A stretch of DNA of 64,000 nucleotides from Flavobacterium cutihirudinis (GCF_003385895.1 NZ_QRDQ01000011.1:186001-250000), one strand, 5' to 3'. Shown: positions 52,117-61,394, numbered from the stretch's first letter. Notes: generated by a model not told the origin, from the letters alone. Numbers and translations are program-made.

Positions 52117-52998
52117 ATGTCACATAAAGCAGGTTTCGTAAACATTATCGGAAATCCAAATGTTGGAAAATCAACATTGATGAACGCTTTCGTTGGAGAA
52201 CGATTATCGATCATTACATCAAAAGCACAAACTACACGTCATAGAATTCTTGGAATTGTAAATGGTGAAGACTTTCAGGTAGTTTTATCAGATACTCCGG
52301 GAATTATAAAACCGGCTTATGAAATGCAGGAGTCGATGATGAACTTCGTAAAATCGGCTTTTGAAGATGCTGATATTTTGGTTTATATGGTCGAAATTGG
52401 AGAGCAGGACTTAAAAGACGAAGATTTCTTTAAAAAAATCATTCATGCTAAGATTCCGGTTTTATTACTTTTAAATAAAATTGACAACTCTAATCAGGAA
52501 CAGTTAGAAGCGCAAGTCGCTTTTTGGAAAGAAAAAGTGCCAAACGCAGAAATTTTCCCAATTTCGGCTCTACAGAATTTCAATGTACCCGAAGTTTTCG
52601 GAAGGATTATCGAATTACTTCCAGAAGCTCCAGCTTATTATCCTAAAGATCAGTTAACAGACAAGCCGGAACGTTTCTTTGTGAACGAAACGATTCGTGA
52701 AAAAATCTTATTGAATTACGCTAAGGAAATTCCATACGCAGTAGAAATTGTAACAGAAGAATTTCATGAAACAGATACTATTATCAGAATTCGTTCTGTA
52801 ATTATGGTAGAACGCGATACGCAAAAAGGGATTATTATTGGTCATAAAGGAGCAGCTCTTAAAAAAGTAGGAACCGATGCCCGAGCCGATTTGGAGAAAT
52901 TCTTCGGAAAACAAATTCACATTGAACTGTATGTAAAAGTGAACAAAAACTGGAGAAGCAATGCCAATATGCTGAAACGATTTGGGTATAATCAGTAG
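52117..52998 (+). CDS. era: GTPase Era
   Basis: A 293-aa GTPase for 30S ribosome assembly. The G motifs are GNPNVGKST (G1), an effector T in QTTRHR (G2), DTPG (G3), LNKID (G4) and SAL (G5). The C-terminal KH domain is at about 200-290, with the RNA-binding loop in GIIIGHKGAALKKVG. The start is MSHKAGFVNIIG. It is followed by a repeat element rather than a simple terminator. Confidence 0.98.
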   Translation: MSHKAGFVNIIGNPNVGKSTLMNAFVGERLSIITSKAQTTRHRILGIVNGEDFQVVLSDTPGIIKPAYEMQESMMNFVKSAFEDADILVYMVEIGEQDLKDEDFFKKIIHAKIPVLLLLNKIDNSNQEQLEAQVAFWKEKVPNAEIFPISALQNFNVPEVFGRIIELLPEAPAYYPKDQLTDKPERFFVNETIREKILLNYAKEIPYAVEIVTEEFHETDTIIRIRSVIMVERDTQKGIIIGHKGAALKKVGTDARADLEKFFGKQIHIELYVKVNKNWRSNANMLKRFGYNQ

Positions 52999-53003
52999 TT
53001 TTT

Positions 53004-53044
53004 GTTTAATCGGTTAATTGTTTATTTGTTTAATCGTTAAACGA
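53004..53044. repeat. Word-like repeat related to 16464-16535
   Basis: GTTTAATCGGTTAATTGTTT followed by TTTGTTTAATCGTTAAACG. The same words are found at 16.46-16.53 kb. Confidence 0.6.
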
Positions 53045-53068
53045 AAAATTGTTGAAACCGAGATGCCT

Positions 53069-53146
53069 AGCCCCGATGGGAGGGAAAATCCTTTTGTGCC
53101 GGTCCCGAGGCATAAAAGATTGGAAGGAACAGCGGGAAATAGCTCC
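53069..53146 (+). repeat. Bipartite repeat element, copy C
   Basis: Flanks AGCCCCGATGGGAGGGAAAA and GATTGGAAGGAACAGCGGG then AAATAGCTCC match the flanks of copies A and B (minus strand). The central hairpin is much shorter: TTTTGTGCC pairs with GGCATAAAA around GGTCCCGA. It is on the + strand after era. Confidence 0.8.
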
Positions 53147-53154
53147 ATAAAAAA

Positions 53155-53230
53155 GTAGTCAGTATTCAGTTTATAGTCACAGTTTTATCAGTTTTTTTAC
53201 TGAATACTTAAAACTGATAACTGCAAACTA
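53155..53230. repeat. AGTATTCAGT/ACTGAATACT word repeat
   Basis: AGTCAGTATTCAGTTTATAG, CAGTTTTATCAG, TACTGAATACTTAAAACTG and ATAACTG make overlapping direct and inverted repeats of about ten bases between copy C and the der promoter. Confidence 0.65.
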
Positions 53231-53238
53231 AAAAAGAC

Positions 53239-53246
53239 TACCTTTG
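53239..53246 (+). promoter_or_regulatory. -7 box TACCTTTG before der
   Basis: A perfect match, with the same seven following bases (CAAAANA) as the era box. It lies 97 bases before the der ATG. Confidence 0.5.
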
Positions 53247-53343
53247 CAAAAAAATTAAATAAAGCATTTTTGGTTTATAATTTATTGTGATTTAGTCAAA
53301 AACGAATCTAAAATTGTAAATCTGAAATCTAAAATTCAAAAAA

Positions 53344-54654
53344 ATGAGTAATAACATTGTTGCGATAGTAGGAAGACCTAATGTGGGGAAATCGACCCTT
53401 TTTAATAGGCTGATACAAAGAAGAGAAGCTATTGTAGATTCAGTATCTGGGGTTACCCGTGATAGAAACTATGGTAAAAGCGAGTGGAACGGAAAAGAGT
53501 TTTCTGTCATTGATACCGGTGGATACGTACGCGGAAGCGATGATGTATTTGAAGGCGAAATCCGTAAACAAGTAGAACTTGCTATCGACGAAGCCGATGT
53601 TATTATTTTTGTTGTTGATGTAGAAGAAGGAATTACACCAATGGACGAAACGGTTGCTAAATTGTTGCGTAAGGTAACAAAACCGGTTTTATTGGCTGTA
53701 AATAAGGTAGATAACGCAATGCGTGAAAAAGATGCGATTGAGTTTTATAATCTTGGATTAGGAGATTATTTTACTTTCGCAAGTATTTCAGGAAGTGGAA
53801 CTGGAGATTTATTAGATGCTTTAATCGATGCATTTCCGGAGAAACCAGAAGTTGAGGTTAAAGAAGATTTACCTCGTTTTGCAGTTGTTGGACGTCCAAA
53901 TGCAGGAAAATCTAGTTTTATCAATGCTTTAATTGGTAAAGATCGTTATATCGTAACGGATATTGCAGGTACAACACGTGATGCAATTGATACGAAGTTT
54001 GATCGTTTTGGTTTTGAATTTAACTTAGTGGATACTGCCGGAATTCGTCGTAAGGCTAAAGTAAAAGAAGATCTAGAATTTTATTCTGTAATGCGTTCTG
54101 TAAGAGCAATTGAGCATGCAGATATTTGCATATTGGTTATCGATGCAACTCGCGGATTTGAAGGTCAGGATCAGAGTATTTTCTGGTTGGCTGAGAAAAA
54201 CCGTAAAGGTGTTGTAATCTTGGTGAACAAATGGGATTTGGTTGAAAAAGATACCATGTCTACGCGTGATTACGAAGAGAAAATCAAAAAAGAATTAATG
54301 CCTTTTACAGATGTGCCAATTTTGTTCGTTTCGGCGTTAACGAAACAACGTTTGTTAAAAGCGCTTGAAGCGACAGTTCAGGTTTTTGAAAACAGAAAAC
54401 AAAGAATTTCGACTTCAAAATTCAACGAATATATGTTGAAAGTAATCGAAGCTTATCCGCCGCCAGCGACAAAAGGTAAATATGTGAAAATTAAATATTG
54501 TATGCAGTTGCCAACACCAACACCTCAGTTTGTATTTTTTGCAAATATGCCACAATACGTTAAGGAACCATATAAGAGATATCTTGAAAATAAGATTAGA
54601 GAAAATTGGGACTTCGCCGGAGTGCCGATTGATATTTATATCAGAGAAAAATAA
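53344..54654 (+). CDS. der: GTPase Der (EngA)
   Basis: A 436-aa double GTPase for 50S ribosome maturation. The first G domain is at 1-165 (GRPNVGKST, DTGGY, NKVDN), the second at about 175-345 (GRPNAGKSS, DTAGIRRK, NKWDL). The C-terminal KH-like domain has YPPPATKGKYVKIKY and ends WDFAGVPIDIYIREK. The length is normal. A hairpin terminator follows. Confidence 0.98.
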   Translation: MSNNIVAIVGRPNVGKSTLFNRLIQRREAIVDSVSGVTRDRNYGKSEWNGKEFSVIDTGGYVRGSDDVFEGEIRKQVELAIDEADVIIFVVDVEEGITPMDETVAKLLRKVTKPVLLAVNKVDNAMREKDAIEFYNLGLGDYFTFASISGSGTGDLLDALIDAFPEKPEVEVKEDLPRFAVVGRPNAGKSSFINALIGKDRYIVTDIAGTTRDAIDTKFDRFGFEFNLVDTAGIRRKAKVKEDLEFYSVMRSVRAIEHADICILVIDATRGFEGQDQSIFWLAEKNRKGVVILVNKWDLVEKDTMSTRDYEEKIKKELMPFTDVPILFVSALTKQRLLKALEATVQVFENRKQRISTSKFNEYMLKVIEAYPPPATKGKYVKIKYCMQLPTPTPQFVFFANMPQYVKEPYKRYLENKIRENWDFAGVPIDIYIREK

Positions 54655-54659
54655 AATTC

Positions 54660-54690
54660 AAATCCCCTGTAAAAAGGGGATTTTTTTTTG
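54660..54690 (+). terminator. der terminator
   Basis: AAATCCCC (54660-54667) pairs with GGGGATTT (54676-54683), then a T run. Confidence 0.9.
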
Positions 54691-54768
54691 GTTTAAGTGA
54701 AAACATTCATAAGCTATTAAACCATTATGGTATTTTGTAGTCTTATTAGTTCTAAACTGACCCTTTTC

Positions 54769-57525
54769 ATGACCAAATATTTTTCTTTTTTGCTGTTTTT
54801 TCTTTTTTGTTTTGCTGCCAACGCGCAAAATGATATTGTACTAAAAGGAACTGTTGTTGATCTTAACACGCAGGTTCCGCTTGAAATGGCAACCGTATAT
54901 TTTACAACCGTAAAAGATTCTGCCGTTATCGAATATGCTACAACCGATAAAAATGGCGTTTTTAGAATCAACACTAAAAAAATCAATAAGCCTGTTTTTT
55001 TGAAAGTCAATTATATGGGTTACCAAACTTTTGTTGAGGAACAGAAAGAACTTATTGAAAGCAAAGATTTCGGGAAATTGTATTTAGCCGAAAATATAAA
55101 TGCTCTAGAAAATGTTATTATTAAAACGGAAGCTCCGCCAGTTGCGGTTAAAAAAGATACGTTAGAATTTAATGCTTCCGCCTTTAAAGTGAGACCAGAT
55201 GCCAACGTCGAAAATTTATTAAAGCAATTGCCCGGCGTTGATGTTGATAATGATGGAAAAGTGACCGTAAACGGGAGGGAAGTCACTCAGTTTTTAGTCA
55301 ACGGAAAAGCTTTTTTTGACAAAGATGGAGCTCTTCTTCTAAAAAATATGCCTGCCGATATTATCAAGAAAGTTCAGGTTTCAGATTTTAAAACCAAGAA
55401 AGAAGAATTGGCGAAACAAGAATCGAGCTCTGATAATTCATCTATAAATTTCACTATTGACGAGAAGAAAAACAAAGGTTTCTTTGGGAAAGTTTTGGGT
55501 GGTTATGGCTCTGATGATCGATATGAAAGCAGTCTGATTATGAATTTCTTCAATAATAATCAGAAAATTAGTGTTTTGGCTTCTTCCAATAATATCAATT
55601 CGACCGGTTTTTCGATGGATGATGTTTTTGATAATATGGGAGGCGGGAGAAATAATAATGTTAATCGTGATAATACTACTAGTGGAAAGGGAATTACGCA
55701 GTCTAATTTGGCCGGAATCAATTATTCGGATGACTGGTTTAAAGATTTTGCGGCTTCCGGAAGCTATAATTTTTCGAACACCATTACGAACAATGACAGC
55801 AAAGCCAATCAGTTAAGTTTCTTACCTACAGGAAATATATTGACAGCTTCAGATTCTAAAACTAGAAATGAAAACACAGGAAATAAGGCTAATTTCGAAT
55901 TCGAATACAAATTGGATCCTAAAACACGAATTGTTTTTACGCCAAAATTCAATCAAACGCGAGTTGACAGTAATTCGGCTTCATCTAGTTTTTCTGAAGA
56001 TGAAAATGGTCAGTCTTTAAACGAAAGTACAGCCGCTTCACGTCGCGAAAACACAAGTACAAATTTTGCGAATACGCTTAATTTTAATAAGGTTTTTGAA
56101 AAGAAGAATCGTAACCTGAGTTTTGTTTTTGACAATAATAACACAAATGCAATTACAGATGCTTTAAATGTTTCTGAAACTATTTTTTATCAGGACAATC
56201 AGCCAAACGATGAGCGAAATCAAAAAAGCAGAAACGATAATGTTAATGATACTTATTCTTTAGATATTGAATATACGGAGCCTATTACAGATTCACTGCG
56301 TATTCGATTTGGCTCTGATTTCGACTGGAAAAACGAGATAAAAGATCAAAAAACCTTCGATTTTGATGCGACTACACAATCGTATTCGTCTATTAATGAA
56401 TCTTTGACTACTTATACAACTTCCAAACAAAATTCAGTAACTCCAAAAGTAGGGATTACGTTGCAGAAGAATAAATTTACGGTGAATCTGGATACTAAAA
56501 CATCAATTGTCGATTATTATAATCATGCCTTCTATTTGGGCAAAGCGACAGATTTGAATCAGAAATATGTATTGCCTTTCGCCGCAGCGCAGTTTCGATA
56601 TAAGTTTAGTCGTTCGAAGAATTTGACTTTTAAATATGATTATTCGAATGCGCTTCCTGCTTCAAGTTTTTTACTTCCGGTTGCTAATTTGAGTAATCCT
56701 TTGAATACCATTATTGGAAATCCAAACTTGACTCCAATCGAGAAAAATACGGCTAATTTTAGTTTCAGAAATTTCGATTTCCGTACGCGCTCCGGTTATA
56801 GTGTTTATGCACGAGGCGATTATTATACGAGTGATATTTATTCGACTTCATTTTATGATGACAACGGAAAAAGAACGACAACCTATATAAATTTATCAGA
56901 TACTTATACGTTTACTGTTGGTGGAAACTGGAATCAGTCGATTAAAAAAGATGCAAATACATTCCGATATGGTTTACAGTTAAACGGAACATATAATTTT
57001 GATAAAGGATATACAAATGCGGTTTTGTACAATGCAAAAGGTACTTCAGTAACACCAAAAGTCTATTTGTCGTATGAATATGGAGAACTGTTGGTTGTTG
57101 CACCATCGTACAGTTTAACATACAATGAAACAAAATATGAAAACTATACTCGTGATGCAACTTCAAACGTCGTGCACCGAATTAATTTGCAAACTACAAG
57201 TTACTGGCCGGATAAATTAATTTTCGGAAATGATTTTGGTTATACCTACAATTCAAACATTTCAGGTGATTTCAAAAAGGATTTTTTCTTATGGAATACC
57301 AGTTTGTCGTATGGATTTTTGGATAAAAAGCTATACGCAAAAGTGAAAGTCTATGATGTTCTAAATCAGAACCAAAGTGCCACCAGAACCATTTCGGCAA
57401 CATCAATCCGTGATGAAGAAAATACAGTTTTAAAGCGTTACATAATGTTTTCGTTAGCCTATAAAATTGGAAATTTTGCAGGAAATGAAAAAGGGAAAAA
57501 AAGAGGTCGGGAGAGAGAAGAATAG
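54769..57525 (+). CDS. TonB-dependent-receptor-like outer-membrane barrel (OMP_b-brl type)
   Basis: The ATG at 54769 (MTKYFSFLLFFLFCFAANAQ) gives a normal signal peptide; the ATG at 54727 adds 14 residues ahead of it. The 918-aa protein has an N-terminal CarboxypepD-reg-like beta sandwich (IVLKGTVVDLNTQVPLEMAT), a plug-like domain (VENLLKQLPGVDVDNDG and VNGREVTQFLVNGKAF) and a long beta barrel with many Asn/Ser-rich loops. The C-terminus is basic (GKKRGREREE), not the usual aromatic end, so the last strand is followed by a short tail. Ligand unknown. No SusD partner lies next to it. Confidence 0.9.
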   Translation: MTKYFSFLLFFLFCFAANAQNDIVLKGTVVDLNTQVPLEMATVYFTTVKDSAVIEYATTDKNGVFRINTKKINKPVFLKVNYMGYQTFVEEQKELIESKDFGKLYLAENINALENVIIKTEAPPVAVKKDTLEFNASAFKVRPDANVENLLKQLPGVDVDNDGKVTVNGREVTQFLVNGKAFFDKDGALLLKNMPADIIKKVQVSDFKTKKEELAKQESSSDNSSINFTIDEKKNKGFFGKVLGGYGSDDRYESSLIMNFFNNNQKISVLASSNNINSTGFSMDDVFDNMGGGRNNNVNRDNTTSGKGITQSNLAGINYSDDWFKDFAASGSYNFSNTITNNDSKANQLSFLPTGNILTASDSKTRNENTGNKANFEFEYKLDPKTRIVFTPKFNQTRVDSNSASSSFSEDENGQSLNESTAASRRENTSTNFANTLNFNKVFEKKNRNLSFVFDNNNTNAITDALNVSETIFYQDNQPNDERNQKSRNDNVNDTYSLDIEYTEPITDSLRIRFGSDFDWKNEIKDQKTFDFDATTQSYSSINESLTTYTTSKQNSVTPKVGITLQKNKFTVNLDTKTSIVDYYNHAFYLGKATDLNQKYVLPFAAAQFRYKFSRSKNLTFKYDYSNALPASSFLLPVANLSNPLNTIIGNPNLTPIEKNTANFSFRNFDFRTRSGYSVYARGDYYTSDIYSTSFYDDNGKRTTTYINLSDTYTFTVGGNWNQSIKKDANTFRYGLQLNGTYNFDKGYTNAVLYNAKGTSVTPKVYLSYEYGELLVVAPSYSLTYNETKYENYTRDATSNVVHRINLQTTSYWPDKLIFGNDFGYTYNSNISGDFKKDFFLWNTSLSYGFLDKKLYAKVKVYDVLNQNQSATRTISATSIRDEENTVLKRYIMFSLAYKIGNFAGNEKGKKRGREREE

Positions 57526-57534
57526 TTTTTTTGC

Positions 57535-57669
57535 AGGTTCAAAGAGACATAGGTTCAAAGACTCTGAGATTCTGAGATTAAAAAAGGGTATAAATCAAAT
57601 TTTTAATTTGATTTATATCCTTTTAAACTTTAAACCTTTGTCACTTTGTAACTCTGTCTCTTTGAACCT
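57535..57669. repeat. Long inverted repeat with nested hairpin
   Basis: AGGTTCAAAGAGACA (57535-57549) and its exact inverse TGTCTCTTTGAACCT (57655-57669) flank a centre that holds another hairpin, AAAAGG...TATAAATCAAA with TTTGATTTATA...CCTTTT (57582-57624). AGGTTCAAAGA also recurs at 57551-57561, and similar words lie near the right arm. It lies between convergent genes and probably ends both transcripts. Confidence 0.85.
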
Positions 57670-57676
57670 CTTTTTT

Positions 57677-58414
57677 TCAAAACTTCCTATCTATTCTGTG
57701 ATAAACAGTAAAACGAATAATATCCCGATCATAAAAATCTACACCGCTGGCACGTCTTTGAAAGTTTTTTATATAACCGAGTTCTAAGCCTAAGTTGGGA
57801 TTAAAATGATATCGGAGCGCTATGTAAAAGCGGTTTTGATCAAAAGTATTTCGTTTGTTGTCATTTCCGAAATTGAACATTACTTCATCTGAAATAGTGC
57901 CTTTTAAACTCCTGCTTTCTTTTTTCCAAAGATCAAAAGTGGACTGTAATCTATAGCGGAACCGAAGTGCAAATGAAAATGTATCAAGTAATTCAGTTCT
58001 TGACGCTTTTTCAATAAAGCGTTCTTCGAGTTGAAAACGATTGTGGAAAGTGATTTTTGCAATGTCATTTATTAAAGTAACATCTTGCTGTATTCGATAT
58101 TCAGGAATAGAGAAATCCGGATCAATATCCGGGTTTTGCGTATTGACATTAAAAAAGGCAAAACCAGCTCCTAAATCAACCAATTTGGAAGCGCGATATC
58201 TTCCTTGTGCCCGTATTACAAATAAATTTTCATGAATTGGATTTAAAAAACTCCTATTATCAAATTCAGAATGAAGTGCCCATTTTTCTGTCAAAGGAAA
58301 AATGTTATAATAACGAATCCAGGCTAATGTTTGATTGTCTGTTTTCTTTATGTTTTGTGCCGATAAATAGGGACTTAGCAAGCCTAATAAAAGTAGTAAT
58401 TTGAGAAATTTCAT
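57677..58414 (-). CDS. DUF2490 outer-membrane-like protein
   Basis: A 245-aa protein with signal peptide (ending SPYLSAQ). It shows the DUF2490 pattern: TLAWIRYYNIFPLTEKWALHSEFDNR, then repeated amphipathic strands ending GVDFYDRDIIRFTVYHRIDRKF with a C-terminal Phe. Probably a barrel of about ten or more strands in the outer membrane. Function unknown. Confidence 0.88.
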   Translation of the reverse strand: MKFLKLLLLLGLLSPYLSAQNIKKTDNQTLAWIRYYNIFPLTEKWALHSEFDNRSFLNPIHENLFVIRAQGRYRASKLVDLGAGFAFFNVNTQNPDIDPDFSIPEYRIQQDVTLINDIAKITFHNRFQLEERFIEKASRTELLDTFSFALRFRYRLQSTFDLWKKESRSLKGTISDEVMFNFGNDNKRNTFDQNRFYIALRYHFNPNLGLELGYIKNFQRRASGVDFYDRDIIRFTVYHRIDRKF

Positions 58415-58516
58415 TTAATCTCTATAAATTCAGGCTGCGAATATATAGAAATCAGAATTGATTTAAAGCAGATTAAAATTTGCTTTAGCTATTATTTTGT
58501 GATTTCAGAAAATAGA

Positions 58517-58552
58517 AAAACGAGACAGGTTTAAAACTTGCCTCGTTTTATT
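58517..58552 (-). terminator. TonB receptor terminator
   Basis: AAAACGAG (58517-58524) pairs with CTCGTTTT (58542-58549). CAGGTT and AACTTG extend the stem inside with one G-T pair. Confidence 0.8.
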
Positions 58553-58578
58553 TTATTCAAACTAACTAACTTAACCGC

Positions 58579-61140
58579 TTATAGAGAATACTTCAAGGTA
58601 ACTCCATAAGTTCTTTGATCACCAATAACTCCTGCATATTGTCCTGCGTTACCACCTGCAGGCAATAATTGCTCATAATAATCTTTATTTAATAAGTTTC
58701 TTCCCCAGAAGTGAACTGATAATCCTTGTGATGCACGGAAACCTAAACGAGCATTAAAAATTGCATATCCCGGAACAACTAAATATTTTGAAGCCGATGG
58801 ACTTGAAGAGAATTCTGAACGAGCATAAGAATCAATCGCTAAGAAAATTTTTCCTCTATTTCCAAAGAACGTTGCATTATCAGAAAGTTCACCTCCTAAT
58901 GATCCAGCCCATCTTGATACACCAGGTAAATCTGTACCAGAAACATCTTTATAAGCCACCTGAACTCCTCCAGAAGTAGCTCCGGTTTCTTCTAACGGAA
59001 GTGGTGCATTTGTAAATTTAACATATGTACCTTCTGTGTAAGTTGCAGCAGCATTTACAGTTAAATGTTGGCTAAAAACAAAACTTGCATCTAATTCTGC
59101 ACCTCTTACTCGTACTTTATCTGCATTAGCAAGATAACCACGGTTTACACCTAATTCAGCTGCCTGAACGTTTGTTTGGTAATCTTTAATTTCTGTATTA
59201 AAGAAAGCCAGATTAAATATTGAATTTTTGAAAGGAGAGGTTTTTACTCCAAATTCATAATGATTTACTTTTTCAGGTTTGATAACCGCAAGATCAAGCA
59301 TAGGCTGCCCTTTTGAATCGGTTGGAAGCCCGGCAACGTTTACACCAACTGGCTTATAGCTTTTTGCATAAGTTGCATACGCATTTATTTTATCTGAAGC
59401 TTTATAAGTTAAAGTTAAGTTTCCAGAAAAATCGGTATTGTCTGTACTTGAGTCAAATGCCTGATCAGAATATACCAGTTTTTTCAAAGCCAATAAAGCT
59501 GGATCATTTGTTTGAAGACCTCCGTAAGTTGTACGGGCATAATGAGCATCTTTCTTATCAAAGTTATATCTTAAACCTGGTAAAATATGGAAACGTTCTG
59601 TAATAGCCCAATCTAATTGTCCAAATACTGCAGCACTTGAAGCGCGTATTCTGGCATCTGTTTTAATTCCGTATCCTTCAAAAAGACCTGGAGTTTTCCA
59701 TAATGGGCTTGTAGTACTTTGTGAAAATCTCCATTGTGCATTTCCAGATTCTTCTGTACCATCTGTTTGTGAGGTTTGATCAATAAAGAATACACCTGCA
59801 ACTCCGCTTAATTTTGATGTTAACTGACCAGCATAACGAACCTCTTGTGTAAGCTGAGTTTGTCTCGTTGGATTTTGAGATTTAGCTAAAACCTGCAATC
59901 CTGTAAAATCTCTGTCATTTGACGGATCCCAGTTCCAAAAACGCCACGCAGTTGTAGAAGTTAAGGTACCGCCTCCAATTTTGGTATCAATATTAAGAGA
60001 AACACCTCCCATATCCTGACCTGAACGCCAAGGCGTATCATGATCAATTTTACGGTCAAAAGCATTTAAGCTTGGTAATTGATAATTTAGATCTTTGATA
60101 ATAGCATCAAACTGACGGTAAGCAGCTCTTTGAGTAGGAGCAACACCAGCAACAACTTGTGCGTATCCGTCAGGACGCTGTGTTGTGATATCTGCAGCCA
60201 AAATAATATTTGTGTTTACGGATGGAGTCCACAATAATTGTCCTCTAATACCTTGATTGTTCAAAGTATTTGTTGGTCTTCCTGTAACAATATTGTCAAT
60301 CAAACCGTCTCTTTGTGTTCCTGAAAAAGAGATTCTTCCGGCTACTTTTTTGCCTAAAGCTCCTGTAACCGATGCTTTTGCTTGTAAAAAAGCATAGTTT
60401 CCATAGCTCACTTCAAAATCGGCTCCTGTAGAAAAACTTGGTTTTCTTGTAGTAATATTAAAAGCACCTGAAGTAGTGTTTTTTCCAAATAAAGAACCTT
60501 GTGGTCCACGTAAAACCTCAATTTGTTCTACGTCGATAAAGTCTAAAGTTGTAGCAGCAGGACGCGCATAGTAAACTCCGTCTACATAAAAACCAACACC
60601 TGGATCGATTCCGTCATTTGTTAATCCGAATGGTGATCCCAAACTACGAATATTGATTCCTGTATTTCTTGGATTTGATGAGTAAAGCTGAACAGAAGGA
60701 ACCAATTCTTTAATACGGTTTACGTTGAAAGCTCCCGTTTGTTCTGCTTGTTTTCCTGTAATTACAGAAATTGCAATAGGCACATCCTGTACTTTTTCGA
60801 TTCTGCGTCGTGAAGAAACAACAACTTCTACAAGTTCATTTTCTTCTTTAAGCACAACTTGTAATGGTGTAGCTGGCAAATCATCAATTTCGATTTCGGT
60901 TGTTTTATAGCCAACGTACTGAACCAGTATTGTAAACGGAAGTTTTCCTTTAGTATCTATTACAAATTTTCCTGAAGAATCTGTAATAGTATTTGATGTT
61001 GTTCCTTTGATTACAACATTTGCTGCTTCTAATGGAGTATTTTCAGTTGTTTTAACTACACCTTCGATGTTTTGTCCAAACGAGATTGAAAAAGTTAAAA
61101 CTGATAGTATTGTAAGTATATTTTTAATCGAATTTTTCAT
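58579..61140 (-). CDS. TonB-dependent receptor
   Basis: An 853-aa outer-membrane receptor: signal peptide (ending SISFGQ), CarboxypepD-reg-like domain (about 25-105), TonB-box/plug region (VVVSSRRRIEKVQDVPIAI, GINIRSLG, DVEQIEVLRGPQGSLFGKN) and a 22-strand-type barrel with the C-terminal motif RNLLNKDYYEQ...YGVTLKYSL. It imports a large or scarce ligand using TonB energy. It is preceded on the same strand by an Rrf2 regulator gene and a 36-codon ORF ending in clustered cysteines. The context suggests a sulfur-linked substrate or control; this is inference. Confidence 0.96.
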   Translation of the reverse strand: MKNSIKNILTILSVLTFSISFGQNIEGVVKTTENTPLEAANVVIKGTTSNTITDSSGKFVIDTKGKLPFTILVQYVGYKTTEIEIDDLPATPLQVVLKEENELVEVVVSSRRRIEKVQDVPIAISVITGKQAEQTGAFNVNRIKELVPSVQLYSSNPRNTGINIRSLGSPFGLTNDGIDPGVGFYVDGVYYARPAATTLDFIDVEQIEVLRGPQGSLFGKNTTSGAFNITTRKPSFSTGADFEVSYGNYAFLQAKASVTGALGKKVAGRISFSGTQRDGLIDNIVTGRPTNTLNNQGIRGQLLWTPSVNTNIILAADITTQRPDGYAQVVAGVAPTQRAAYRQFDAIIKDLNYQLPSLNAFDRKIDHDTPWRSGQDMGGVSLNIDTKIGGGTLTSTTAWRFWNWDPSNDRDFTGLQVLAKSQNPTRQTQLTQEVRYAGQLTSKLSGVAGVFFIDQTSQTDGTEESGNAQWRFSQSTTSPLWKTPGLFEGYGIKTDARIRASSAAVFGQLDWAITERFHILPGLRYNFDKKDAHYARTTYGGLQTNDPALLALKKLVYSDQAFDSSTDNTDFSGNLTLTYKASDKINAYATYAKSYKPVGVNVAGLPTDSKGQPMLDLAVIKPEKVNHYEFGVKTSPFKNSIFNLAFFNTEIKDYQTNVQAAELGVNRGYLANADKVRVRGAELDASFVFSQHLTVNAAATYTEGTYVKFTNAPLPLEETGATSGGVQVAYKDVSGTDLPGVSRWAGSLGGELSDNATFFGNRGKIFLAIDSYARSEFSSSPSASKYLVVPGYAIFNARLGFRASQGLSVHFWGRNLLNKDYYEQLLPAGGNAGQYAGVIGDQRTYGVTLKYSL

Positions 61141-61191
61141 TTTTATATTAAGTATATATGATTAGTAGAGTTTTAAAATAAATTTTTTTTA

Positions 61192-61302
61192 TCAACACAT
61201 ACACATCATACAGGAAATGCTTTTTGCAGTTTTGAACTGACTATTAGAATTTGTTTGCAAAAGACTTTTGGTTACGCCTAATAAACTGAAATGTTCTTTC
61301 AT
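61192..61302 (-). CDS. 36-codon leader ORF with Cys-rich end
   Basis: On the minus strand an ATG at 61302 opens 36 codons ending TGA at 61192. The product begins MKEHFSLLGVTKSLLQ, continues NSNSQFKTAKSIS and ends CMMCMC: three cysteines and three methionines in the last six residues. A perfect TATATTTG box lies 40 bases upstream, and the TonB receptor ATG is 51 bases downstream on the same strand. Ribosome stalling at the Cys/Met codons when sulfur amino acids are scarce could control the receptor gene, as polycysteine leaders do in mycobacteria. No clear terminator stem lies between the two ORFs. It is too short for ordinary gene finders. Confidence 0.7.
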   Translation of the reverse strand: MKEHFSLLGVTKSLLQTNSNSQFKTAKSISCMMCMC

Positions 61303-61342
61303 GAGTTAAAAATTTGTAATTGGTTTGTTAATTATTTTTTGG

Positions 61343-61350
61343 CAAATATA
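61343..61350 (-). promoter_or_regulatory. -7 box TATATTTG for leader ORF / TonB receptor
   Basis: A perfect TAnnTTTG on the minus strand, 40 bases before the leader ATG. Upstream of the box, instead of a TTG, is the part-symmetrical TCTAGTAAATCGATAGAATT (about 61356-61376), a candidate operator for the neighbouring Rrf2 protein. Confidence 0.6.
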
Positions 61351-61394
61351 TATAATTAATTCTATCGATTTACTAGACTTTAAAAAATATTTTT

